This document shows, piece after piece, positions 1 to 10,330 of a DNA stretch of 64,000 nucleotides. This stretch comes from Dermacentor variabilis (Eukaryota > Arthropoda > Arachnida > Ixodida > Ixodidae). The position numbers were made by a program, and so were the translations under genes. How positions within the stretch are numbered: the first letter of the stretch is position 1; each line of letters opens with the position of its first letter. The notes under the pieces were generated by a model. It searched no databases. It saw only the letters and a list, made by a program, of their open reading frames with translations, and was not told where the DNA came from. The stretch lies in the NCBI RefSeq assembly GCF_050947875.1, contig NC_134574.1, positions 157,067,534-157,131,533 on the forward strand, given 5' to 3'.

Positions 1-1029
1 ACTGTGGGGCAGTAAACTTTCGAAGCCTGAATTTATTCTCTTTGCTGGGAAAGGGAGAGCGAGAGAGAGAGAGAGGTACTTCCAGCTACCGTCACAAAGT
101 TTTAAGCGTGTCTGTGAAGAAAAATCATGTGTATTGCTGTATATATACTCGTTCTCTGTAAACAAGTCTCCTTCATTGCTAGCTCTATATATTGTGGGTG
201 ATGGTGGCGAGCTAGAAAGTAGTCCATATTGATTCTCGTTTTATACTTTCTCTTGGGATCTTCACGCCTTGAAATCCAGAAGAGCAGAATCGTTGCAGGA
301 TTAAAGAATTCGCAGCAGCGCTGCCCTTCGTCAGGCCTTCATATACTTGCACTCATGTTGCAGCTAACACTTATCAACGCTGTGGAAGTGTGCGGCACTG
401 ATAAGTGTTAACTTGAACGTCAGAACACATAGCCCCGGATTTTGAGGACGCGTTTCTCGAAACAAATGTTAAGCTCTGCGTGAATTACTGCTTCATATGT
501 CTTCATTCACGATAAAAGGCACCGCACAAAGTATTATACACCGCGGAGACCGCAAGCGCTGTAATAACGTGCCAACTCGCTCAGCTCTTCATCTTGATTC
601 GGCATTATTTCATCGTGGATCGGCTTCAATTCACCCTGCTGGGACACGTGATACAACTGGGTTACCTCTCGCTGGTTTTTTATTATTGTTGTTGTTATGG
701 ACTCAAAAGGAATAACCATAGCTCCAACAAGGAGTCTGCGGGGCACGCACTGTGACGTCTGGCGTTTGAAGATCGATGTTCCCCATTTCCAGCCATGGCC
801 GCGAGTAGCCCTGGCGAAAACTCTCAAGGCTACATTTCGTACATATTACTCAAATACTCAATAAATTTGACGATGAGAGCCATCGCCGTATATATAAAGT
901 TCAATTTTAAGAACATCGCACGAATCGTGCAGAGGAAGTCATGGGTTCGGTGCCTGCCAAACCCCACAACGTACTTGTATATGAAATTGTACTTTCTTTC
1001 AATTTCACTTCCTCTTTTCTTTATGTAAT
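1..1029. other. Unannotated DNA
   Basis: I see no gene or recognisable element here. A short (GA)n tract lies at about 55-75. The open frames are all under 100 codons, overlap one another on both strands, and have composition expected of chance translation. Confidence 0.5.
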
Positions 1030-1106
1030 GGGCCCTCAGGCACTTTCAAGTAGTGCGCAACCACTTTTCGGCTGAGGAAACCGTGACAGTTCTCGGAAAG
1101 TAATGA

Positions 1107-1204
<98 letters not shown>
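1030..1204 (+). repeat. (ATTG)n tetranucleotide tract with possible retroelement tail
   Basis: An almost perfect ATTG/GATT tract runs from about 1106 to 1204. It follows a short unique leader that ends in taatgaattg. A similar gaatttttgattgattgatt string interrupts the minisatellite near 54.9 kb, which suggests that the tract is the 3' tail of a LINE or SINE whose body is lost or unrecognised. Confidence 0.85.
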
Positions 1205-2139
1205 AATATGAAGCTTATTGCGCATGTAAACCTAATTTAAATTCAGTAAGCTACTAAGAGAGAACTGCATACTTCGAGACGTCCAAGCAGCAAGGGCGAA
1301 AGAAAAAGGGCTAATTATTCGTAAATTCCAATGAACGGAAGAAGACATTGATTTGCCCTGTGTTTTTTCTTGGCTTCGTTCTCTATTAGCTTCATATGGC
1401 TGTCCCTACAAATCGAGCGTGTCGGTACACTCCCGCTTTTTTCATAACCATCGCTTTGGCTAACTTCTTCCTATTGCTTTCAAACTTCCTTCACAAGAAA
1501 CTTCCCCCTTTCACTAACTCGCTCTCGACAACCGCAATCTTCCAGGAAATCCCTACCACAACACAAGTAACTCGTCCCTCTTCAGGCGCTAACAGGACAT
1601 CCAAAACCCACGCTTCTATTCTTCGGGCAGTCAGCAAATACCTGCGGCTGCATGCCGATATATCTGCGCCATATATAAGCAAGCACACATCCTGCGTTTC
1701 TTTCCACCATTTGGCGCGAATTTCTCAAGAGACGTCCAGCACACGAAACTGCTCGTCGAAAAGCGAAGAAAAAAAAAGGGGGGGGCGGTTTTCTGAGACT
1801 CCCGCATGCTGCTCTGCTTCCACCTAAACCTCGAGTGTCCAAACACGGCATCTTCTCCGAACACAACCCTTATATACACAGCATACACGAACATCTACCA
1901 ACGGGGCACGTGGTACAGAGAATCGCAAAGAAATAATATAGAAAAAAGTAAAGAAACTTCCGAGAAGAAGGTTATACATCGGACACTCGAACGGCTGTTA
2001 AGGCGCAGCGTGAGACGTCTATGTACATTTCGCGCTCGAATACGCGCCGACGACAAGTATATTGAAAAGAAAGGGTGGAGGGTAGCTTCGCAGTGAGCTG
2101 TGCTTAAGTAAACACGTACACACAGTAAACCCTATAGGT
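1205..2139. other. Unannotated DNA with one 143-codon open frame
   Basis: No element is recognised. A plus-strand frame at 1396-1827 has a hydrophobic stretch near its N-terminus (residues about 14-32), but the rest is Ser/Thr-rich and ends in a purine run. Overlapping minus-strand frames are equally long, so I treat it as chance. Confidence 0.4.
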
Positions 2140-3430
2140 ACATGCGCACTATACTCCCACCGAGCGAGCAACACAGGCGTACGCGCGTCGAACAGCCCAC
2201 GGGTCACACGTTTCGAACGCAAAACAGAGCCTCGCGCGCGGCCCACATAGCACGAACTCCCGCGGAAGCAGCGATACAGAAAGTCTGAGTTCGAAAAAGT
2301 AAAAAAAAAAAAACATTCCACACTTTATCGGGAAGCACACGGTCCGATGTCGCGTATCTTCGAACCCGAAGACGCGTATGAAGCCTCCCTGGAGAGTAAA
2401 TAAATAAATAAAACCAAAAAGAAAAATGGTAGACCACGGAGACCCGCTGATTCCGGTTGACACGACCACAAGCGACCAGGGGCTGGCGACGGGACAAAGG
2501 GGACAAATGGAGGAGGTTGGAGAAGGAAAGAAAAAAGGCGTCAAGAGACGCCTTTTTGGACGTGTTCTTCACAGCAAGAGGGGTCAGCGGAGTTTCGCCT
2601 CGTCGTCGCAAGAATAAGCCCCCACCGCTTGTACGCCCGGCGGGGGTCTGAGTACACATATGGACGTGCACGAGTACTGCGAGGCAAGCAAGAAAACACG
2701 CGCCCCACTCGCCACTCCGCAGCCGCGTCTTCGCTTCCGTCCGTCGCCATTATGGACCGGACACCTTGTCCGCCTCGAAGGAGGGGAGGCGCAGTTTACC
2801 TTCGCGGTTTGCGTGGCCCCCGTCGCGAGCGAGCGAGGTGACAGGAGATATTCGCGTCGAAGACGCTAACGCACATAAACACACACACACGCACAAAAAG
2901 TAGAAAACCGGAAAAAAGAGTGACGAGTGGGCAGTGTACATGTAGGTGAAGGTGAGAAGGTGGAGGGGGGGTATGGGGGGGGGGAGGTCGCTGCGGGACG
3001 GCGACATCGGCGACGAGGAGGTGACAAGACGCCGGGGCGACGGACCGGACATCTTGACACTCCTCTCGCGTTTCGAGTGAAGGGAACAAGAACGGAGGCT
3101 GGGGGAAAGGTCGTGCGGTGAAGTTGAAGTGCGCGCGCGCGCGCGTGCGCGCTTTTGTAGGCGTGTAGGATATACTGCGCAGCAGTCCGCTGCGACTGGA
3201 AGCGCTGGTCGCGAGGTGTAGAGTGACCGCCCAGCAAGGGAACTGTCAAAACTCGGTCCCGGAGCCAAGACGCGACGAGTTGACGAGATGCGACCACAGA
3301 AGAGGGTCGACGCGCGTTATAGTTGATGATGCGGTGGTGCGAGGAGGACAGGGGAGGTGGCGGAGGAGAGCAGGGCGATTTCGCTGTGAACCGCACTGCC
3401 CCTGTGTTTACGAGGCAGTTGACGTGTAGC
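2140..3430. promoter_or_regulatory. CpG-rich block, possible promoter or 5' exon region
   Basis: This block is clearly richer in G+C and CpG than its flanks. It contains a GC alternation tract (about 3131-3150), poly-G runs near 2966-2985 and a CGCCATTATGG string near 2747 that resembles a YY1-type site. Long open frames on both strands, including 208 codons at 2866-3492 minus, are what a stop-poor, CpG-rich sequence gives by chance. Such islands in arthropods often mark promoters. No TATA box or splice donor decides the strand. Confidence 0.25.
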
Positions 3431-5735
3431 CCCGAATACGTGTCTTCTATTTCATTGTGATTATTATTTCTTTTTTTTTTTTCGTCTGCCAAGAGGGACG
3501 GTCCGGGCTTCTGCTCTCCCGAGTTGCTGCGTGCTCCTGCGAGTTATCCTATAGGTTCCGCACGAGTTGTCCGTCAGAAGAAGTTTCTGTCTCTGGTTTC
3601 TCAGCCAGCGAAGACTTTAGGCTCCTTATCTTTCGTCTTGTGACGGGTCCTTTTTTTTCTCTCCGTTAGCGGCTTCAGATTAGCTATCCTGCTGACTTAG
3701 ATGCGCTGTACGCGTAAATGGTCGCAGCGAGGGGTTCTTGTTATTCAGCGATCTCCCTGCCGATATTGTTACGATACGTGCAGGCGCGCTTGAGCTACGT
3801 TGGTCTTCGAGGGCACTAAACTTACTAATAGCCATGACATCAGGTGCTGTGACTTCAGTTATCGAGTTCAGCATAAGCAGCAGAGCACGCGTGTAAAAGA
3901 AAGTAATAAATCCGCAGAACCCCAGTCTTGGTGCTGTATAATATACTGTACCATGATGAACAAAGTTGGCATATAGACAGTGTCAAAAAAATAAAGCTGT
4001 CTAAGCGAGCCAGCAACCTACCAAAGTACAGTTTCCAGCAAGTATGAGTTTCCAATATAGTACGCATTGCATTGGAATGTGTGAGCTATATTTTCTAATT
4101 TTTTTTTTTTTTTTTTGCCTGCCACGAGCCAATTGATCGTAGACGGTGACACTCGAATTTCTTGCATTTCGGCGGCTCCGTTCCGAATCGACTTATATAC
4201 TTCACCAAAACTCCTCAGCGAATGCATCAAGGTTTTAAACGCAGGATTTCCAGGAAAGCTAATTTTTTTTCGGCAAACAGAAATAATAATGCTAAAAAAA
4301 AACATGAAACGCACTACGAATTAGAGGACGTGTATATACGCGAAGGCCACAGAACCGCGCTTTCGAACCAGCTCTTGCCAGGCACGCGCATAGAAGGAGT
4401 AATAAAGCGTTCGCATACATATTCACGACCTTGGAGCAGTGTAGCACGCGTCCGCGTCTCGTAGTCCACCCTGTAGCGCGTAAGAATGCGCGAGCATGAA
4501 GAAACACACACACGAAAAAAAGGTACGCGAATTCCGGGCTCCCGAAGGCGTAAACGAAAGCGTTCGAGCCCGGCGCTTTGACCTTTTCGCAGCGAAGCAC
4601 ATAAAAGAAGATACCGTGCCAAGCTCGAAACGACAGACAACGTAGCAAGCTTACGAACCTGGCTGTATACAACGCAAGAATTGCAAAAGAAATACAAAAA
4701 AGGAAGACGAAAAATGAAAGACCGCGGAGCAATCTACTCGACAAACAGGGCCCAGCGGAGCGCGGTTTTCGAGAAGTCGTTTGGTGAGCACCGCCGCAGA
4801 GAGCGAGCCGAACTTCCAGGAGAAACGAGGAGGATAAGAAAGAAAATGAGGAGGGCGACCTGGATGGAACAAGGCAGCTCGCCAACGGTTTTTTACGATG
4901 TCGGCACGTGCTTGGGCCCCACGTATGAGAAGCGTATAGCTTTCCACGACGATCGGTGCGGTCCGGGCGCCCACTGTGTAAGAACTCCTTCCGAGAGGAA
5001 TAGCCGTAACGTACTGTAGCACATAGGCGCACCGCGTTTGTAAGCTCGCGGTCGTGTAGTTCTGTGCAGCGTTGTGTCAGTGGCAACCTCAGAAGAAACG
5101 CAATCTATGGTGAACGCAGAAATAGCCATTCCGCGATTTAAAAAAAAAATGTGGCCCGAAATTCAACAGATGGCCCTCAACCACCGAGAAAATTTATGCC
5201 TAATACATCTATCGGGTGATGAAACTAGCCACTCTTACTTAATTTTTTTCTTTTGTCACAGGGAGCCTTTGGCCGCTTTTGCGAGCAATTGAACTACAAA
5301 TAAGGCAACATAAGTTCTACACAATACCGACGAATTTCGTTGTAGAGCAGAGAGCATATAAAACAGACTGAGTTGGTCTGCCCATAGAGGCCTTACCGCC
5401 TACCCTAACTTCCTAGAGTCCCTCACAGTGCGCACAGATTTTAGGCAATACATAAAAACAAGTGAAATACAAATGTGAGTACATGTGTACATAGGTCGTG
5501 AGGAGGCAGTTCAGCAAAGTTAAAGCCTAACATGGAGTTGTTGTCCGTATAGCCTAAAAACAGTCAATGTTTACAATTTATGTTTAAAAATTCTCCCCTC
5601 GAGTGTATAGTTAAATTTCTGTAGCACCCTATTTTACGGAAACCTCTACTTTTAATAGATTGTAACGTATACGTATATTTCATAAAACCATTAGTACTGA
5701 ATACAGATTGTCGATAAACTACAATACGCACATGA
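3431..5735. other. Unannotated DNA
   Basis: No transposon or gene is recognised. It holds a poly-T run at about 4100-4117 and one long minus-strand open frame (4292-5086) listed separately. Confidence 0.4.
4292..5086 (-). other. 264-codon open frame of unknown meaning
   Basis: This is the longest stretch without a stop in the window that no retroelement explains. The product would be rich in Arg, Ser, Cys and Phe, with hydrophobic patches in the middle and near the C-terminus. It matches no family that I recognise. The plus strand here is purine-rich, which removes stop codons from the minus strand, so chance is the simplest reading. Other frames in the same interval are also open (4314-4697, 4651-5022 and 4681-5019). 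I do not assign a function. Confidence 0.1.
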
Positions 5736-6105
5736 ACGAGAAGAAAGGGGATTAACCAAGGGGCCCGATCTTTATTAATCATATCATAAGAGGCCAACAA
5801 AGACACCAAGGACAACACTGGGGAAATTACTTGTAGTTAGTAATTGAAATTTAAAAAATCATAAGAGTAATGAAATTGAAAGTGGATAAAAAAACTTACC
5901 GCAGGTGGGGGAACGATTCCACGTCATCGTGGGATTCGTGGAAGGCGTGGTATGGTTCCCAACCTGCGGCAAGTTGTATTTTTTTTTTCATCCACCTTCA
6001 ATTCCATTAATATATAATTTTCTTTTTATTTCAGTTATTATAAAGTACAAGTAATTTCCCCCGTGTTGTCCTTGGTGTTTTGTTTGTTGGCCTCTCGTGA
6101 TATAA
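5736..6105 (+). mobile_element. Foldback (inverted-repeat) element, long copy
   Basis: The sequence starts acgagaagaaaggggattaa. It carries ggccaacaaagacaccaagg on the left side (near 5790) and the complementary string ccttggtgttttgtttgttgg on the right (near 6070). A second inner palindrome centred near 5935 pairs CCGCAGGT and GGGAAC strings. The whole unit can fold back on itself. A shorter copy with the same first 20 bases and same right end lies at 20839-20960, where a 13-bp target duplication points to retroposition. No coding capacity is seen. Confidence 0.7.
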
Positions 6106-6691
6106 CAGCACACGAGGCTTTTAAGCTGACAGAATGACAACGCGTAAGGAATGCGCTCTCTGCCATGCAACGTGGGAAAGCGTGCACGCAACTAGACGAC
6201 GCGGCCAACGTTCCCACCGCGACGAGCTCGCGCACATAACACGTAGCGCGCGCGCGCGCGTATGCGCCGCTTTACGGCCCCCAAACTAGGCGAGCACGAG
6301 AAACGGGTATCACGTATTCATGAAGAGCTCGAAGCATCTCGCTGCGCCGACGGGCGCCTGTACGCGCACGGCGCTGTAACGAGCCTGTACACCAGTGCGC
6401 GAGTGCGCCTATAGAAACGAAAGGGCCTCCACAACAACCGTCTCAGTTCCTGACGTTTATTTTTTCTTTTTTTTTTCCTTCTCATCGTCTCGCGGTGCGT
6501 GCGTCCATAGACCACATACGTGTATAGAGTTCGCTCGCTTCAGGAATGTGAATTAGTTTACGGAAGGTCCAGACAACGCCTATGCCAGGAGCGGTGCGGT
6601 GTCGTAAAGACACGGACGGACAGACACGCGTGCTTGCGCAACAGGTCACGACGTCTGCATGCGACTGCGGTAGGTCTGCAGCTCAGAACAG

Positions 6692-6777
<86 letters not shown>

Positions 6778-7774
6778 GGAAGCGAAAAAAAGAAGGCAGG
6801 AATAAAAATGCGTTCTGCAAAAAGTGCGTAGCGGTAAGGCTTGGCCGTATAAATTGATTCTTGACAGGGTGTAGTTTTATTAAATTTCACAGTTGTCGCG
6901 CTTACGTGTAGGCTGCGTCTTCTCTTTCGTAATTGAGACTGAGCAACCGTGCCCCCGGTGCTGCATGAATATTAGGTGTATTTGATGAACCGTTCGCATT
7001 CGACCCTGTGATGGGGCAGACACAGTCAACAGCTGAAGTGAGGTGACATACACACCCACAACATTTTAATTCAGTGCACATTTAATACTCGCTAAAGTTC
7101 GTGTTTACCGAGTTTAGCCATCTAGCCGAACCTCAACTTGTGATTCGGAAGCTCGTTCAAGCAGCCATTACAAATACTCAGCACGAAGTTGTATAGCAAA
7201 TGCACTCCAAGAGAATCTGTTCATATAGGGCTATTAAAAAAAGAAACAGTTCACTGAACACATTCTGACAATTTATTTAATCAAGGGACAAATTGAGGAA
7301 GAACTATGGTTGAGTATTGCAAGGAAAAGTATGTTGCTTAAATGCGTTTCCTTGGCTTCTCTTCCACCCTAAGTCAAGGATATTACTTCGGTCTCGTTGG
7401 GTTTAATTTCGCAATCTAGGGACGAAGTGTTCTCGCAGTGACGTTCAATTAATGGTAATATTCACACATATTCTAATGAAAATTATAAGCTAAGTGGAAT
7501 GCTTACATAGCGGCGGCAACTTCTGAACAAACAAAAGATACCTAGAACGTACGAACGCTGCACTGACACTTGTGATTGAAAGTAAGCGCCAAAAGATACA
7601 AAAATATTCTAAGATAGCAGTTATCTCGACGCTTCATTCGGCGGGCCCCCGCACTGAAGACCACGCGGCGATGATGATGAGCACATACCCATGAAGAATA
7701 TGAAAGGAAATAATTATGCACAGAGTATGTATTTGTATAAAGGTTGCCGTAATAAAAAGATGTGAACGCCAAAA
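6106..7774. other. Unannotated DNA
   Basis: Apart from a short (GC)n run at about 6246-6260 and the (GAAA)n tract listed separately, I recognise nothing here. Open frames across the GAAA tract translate to KERK or LSFF repeats and are not genes. Confidence 0.4.
6693..6777. repeat. (GAAA)n microsatellite
   Basis: About 21 uninterrupted GAAA units. The open frames that cross it on both strands are products of the repeat. Confidence 0.97.
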
Positions 7775-8690
7775 CTTTATTTCTCTCTTTATTCATTCAT
7801 TCAAGACATTCCTTACAGACAAGACATGCCCTGGGGGACGCGACAAAAGGCACAGAACGTACCTGACTGGGCCTCGCCACCCTTGGCAGCCGCGGTCAGA
7901 CAAGCACATCGATTAATAACAAAAAGTATAGTATAGAAAAGTGGCAATTTGAGACACGGTAAAGCTTTGACATTAATAACTGTTCTTTCTTTCGTTTTTT
8001 TGCATCAATAACATAAATACAGATACAATCAGATACATGATACAGGTATGTCGAAGCAGCAGTCGTCCGGATACAGAAAATATATCGGACTTTCACAATG
8101 AAAAGCAAAGACTCACAGAGTAAGCGGAAACCAATTAAGATCAGTCCGGCACGATTTTTAGTCTGTATCAAGAAAAAAAAATCTGAGCATTTTTCTGAAA
8201 GTCTGTACCGAGGTAGCTGTAACGAGTGCTTCAGCTATTTCCGTATATTCGTTTAGTAGGCCTGGCATCATAAAGCTTAGTTTTTGATCGCCATATTTTG
8301 TACGGGAACGTGACCTGGGCATTAAATTCTTTCGTAAGCAGTACGGACCAGGTTTCACTTGATATTTGGCTTGGAAAGGTGTTGTTCGGTGCTGATGCAA
8401 CATTTCTAGGGCCAGTTTATATATATACAATTTATGAATAGGCAGCATTTTATTTGAGTTAAAAAAGAGTGTAGTGTCTTCCGAAAGTTATAAGTTTCCG
8501 ATTGTACGCACTGCTCGCTTTTGCAAGGAAAAAAGACAGTCTAGGTTGGTCTTAGTCGTTGTTGACCATACTAAAGAACAGTAACATAACCGGGAATTAA
8601 TAAGCGCGTAGTATATCTGCCTTTTCACCGCAGACGGGATATAATATCTTACTTAAGATTCCAGCACCTAGCCCTAGCTCACTTCGGAGA
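7775..8690 (-). mobile_element. CR1-like LINE, 5'-truncated 3' end
   Basis: Read on the minus strand, the segment encodes the end of a reverse transcriptase thumb and C-terminal region. Before 8460 the frame includes pieces such as VWSTTTKTNLD and LQKRAVRTI. It then runs into a 96-codon open frame (8448-8158) with PIHKLYIYKLALEML and RTKYGDQKLSF, both typical of CR1/L2-like ORF2 C-termini. A frameshift or stop separates the two parts. The 3' UTR follows to about 7775 and ends in a gaatgaatgaataaa-type tail, as in CR1-like elements. The core RT and the endonuclease are absent. This is a dead, 5'-truncated insertion. Confidence 0.75.
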
Positions 8691-9380
8691 ATTGTCAATG
8701 TGAGGCGTCCATGAAAGGTTTTCTTAATTTCAAATGTGGTAACTAATTCAAATGTGGTAACATTTCAGCTGTCATGAATTTTGTTCATCTTAAGAAACAA
8801 AAATTTTATTGACGCTGTCGTTATGAGAATATAAAGAAAGTGAACAAGTCTCTTATAACACTGAGCAATATTTTTGCAGTGGAAGAGTGTTCAGCGGTGT
8901 CATTTCTAATTCAGTTGAAATTAGATAGTTAAAAAAGAAGCATTGTCACATTTTTATGAATTCGCTACATTTTGTCCAAATTAATGTAAGTTTGCCCGGT
9001 AATTTTCACTGACAATATTCAAGCAAATGCTGCACTTCTTTCTTTTTTTTCTTTGTTTGTTGTAACTTGGAACAACTTTAACTGTATATGTAACTGGGTG
9101 CCCTATGACTTACAAAGTATGTATTATAAATGGATGACTAGGATAAATCGAGTGCAGATAAAATCTACCTGACCGCTAATACGGTAAAATGAGTTGAATT
9201 TAGTTTATTTTTCTCGTTGATATTCTCATTGATAGCTTTGTTGTAGCAACCTCTACATTCGCGTCGCGAGACAATTAATTGGGCTATTCAGCGTAACTAT
9301 GAAAATTAACACTCATGTAACATTTTCAGGGGGAAACTTGCAAAATCAAGAAGGGCGCTGACAGATGGAATAGCACACTT
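8691..9380. other. Unannotated AT-rich DNA
   Basis: No gene is seen. A 17-bp string (caaatgtggtaactaatt) is nearly duplicated in tandem at about 8730-8762. Confidence 0.4.
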
Positions 9381-9515
9381 TGGTATAAAGGTTATAAAGA
9401 GGGATAAGATGCCTCAGAAAGGCTGGCCAACGTTTCGATAGGAGATAGGCCCTCCTATGGAAACGTTGGCCAGGGTTTCTGAGGCACCTAATGCCTGTTT
9501 ATAACCATTATACCA
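9381..9515. mobile_element. Palindromic MITE-like element
   Basis: Left and right halves are reverse complements. TGGTATAAAGGTTATAAA pairs with TTTATAACCATTATACCA. TGCCTCAGAAA pairs with TTTCTGAGGCA, CTGGCCAACGTTTC with GAAACGTTGGCCAG, and ATAGGAG with CTCCTAT around a short loop near 9454. The pairing is nearly continuous over about 135 bp. It is non-coding. The family (foldback or MITE) is inferred from the structure alone, and no target duplication is evident. Confidence 0.75.
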
Positions 9516-9740
9516 CAGAAGGAAACTTGTGTAAGAGAACACCACGTTTCAAGCATGTGTATACTTTTGACATTGCCATCTGTCATTGTTTTGACTCATA
9601 TTTCTTTTCTATATGACACGTATTTGCATTTGATCTTTCTCATAATATGCCAAGAAAGTGTACATACGTTTAACCAAGGACCCTGGTTACAGCATCGATC
9701 TGCTGTGACGAGGGAACCGAGTACGAAACTAGTCGTCGGA
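9516..9740. other. Unannotated DNA between MITE and tandem repeat
   Basis: No feature recognised. Confidence 0.4.
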
Positions 9741-10055
9741 CCAACCTGTCGGACACATGCATGTGCGACTTACTTTTGGTAAGTGCCACTCATCGGTCAA
9801 ACCGTTTCGCGCCAACTTTTGTTGCTCGCTGTGTGCCACTGCTTATGTACTGCTCTTCAATGAACCTCTTTAAGACCAACTTGGGTCACTGGTATACGTG
9901 ACACTGGACAGGGACCGCAAGGTACTCTCCAATAAACTACAGGTTCCACGCTAAATTGTGTCACTTGGTAGCTGCCGCTCTTCAACGAACTTCTTTGAAT
10001 CCAAATTGGGCCACTAGGTAAGTGCCACCGCAAATGCACCGCTCTTAAATGACAA
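9741..10055. repeat. Degenerate ~55-70-bp tandem repeat (ccaacttgggtcact family)
   Basis: Units start near 9741, 9812, 9876, 9946 and 10001. Each opens with a variant of ccaacttgggtcactggta, continues with a gtgccac-type string, and several contain ctgctcttcaatgaacctcttt. Units differ at many positions, so the array is old. Two further units occur at about 10935-11000. Confidence 0.7.
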
Positions 10056-10135
10056 AAAAAATCATTTGAATTTTTTCGGCGTTGGGAGGAGTTGAACCTA
10101 CGTCATATATATTTTGATAATCTTGTCTGAATACA

Positions 10136-10330
10136 TTGTTACGTAAAACGAGATGAGGCGTGACTATTTACAATGTATTTACACTGAGGTACACAGCAGC
10201 TACCAGGATGGTAGCTGCTGTGTACAGCCTGCCCGGTGTGTAGGACAGCCTACACACCGGGCAGACCCGTCTTCTTCGTCGTCTGCTCCAGGCAGAAAGT
10301 CTCTCTCGGATCGTGTTGACTTCGTAACAA
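10136..10330 (-). mobile_element. Putative solo LTR with two internal perfect hairpins
   Basis: On the minus strand the segment starts TGTTACGAAGTC and ends TTTTACGTAACA, so it has the TG...CA ends and short inverted termini of an LTR, over about 193 bp. The string gtaaatacattgtaaatag lies near its 3' end. Inside are two adjacent hairpins with perfect 16-bp arms (10189-10225 and 10229-10264). I see no matching 5-bp target duplication and no internal domains, so a short inverted-repeat DNA element is an alternative. Confidence 0.4.

Noticed and set aside
2866..3492. 208-codon minus-strand open frame
   Set aside because: CpG-rich, low-complexity product (Pro, Ser, His runs) and several overlapping frames. 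No domain.
6520..6890. Frames with KERK or LSFF runs
   Set aside because: They are translations of the (GAAA)n tract.
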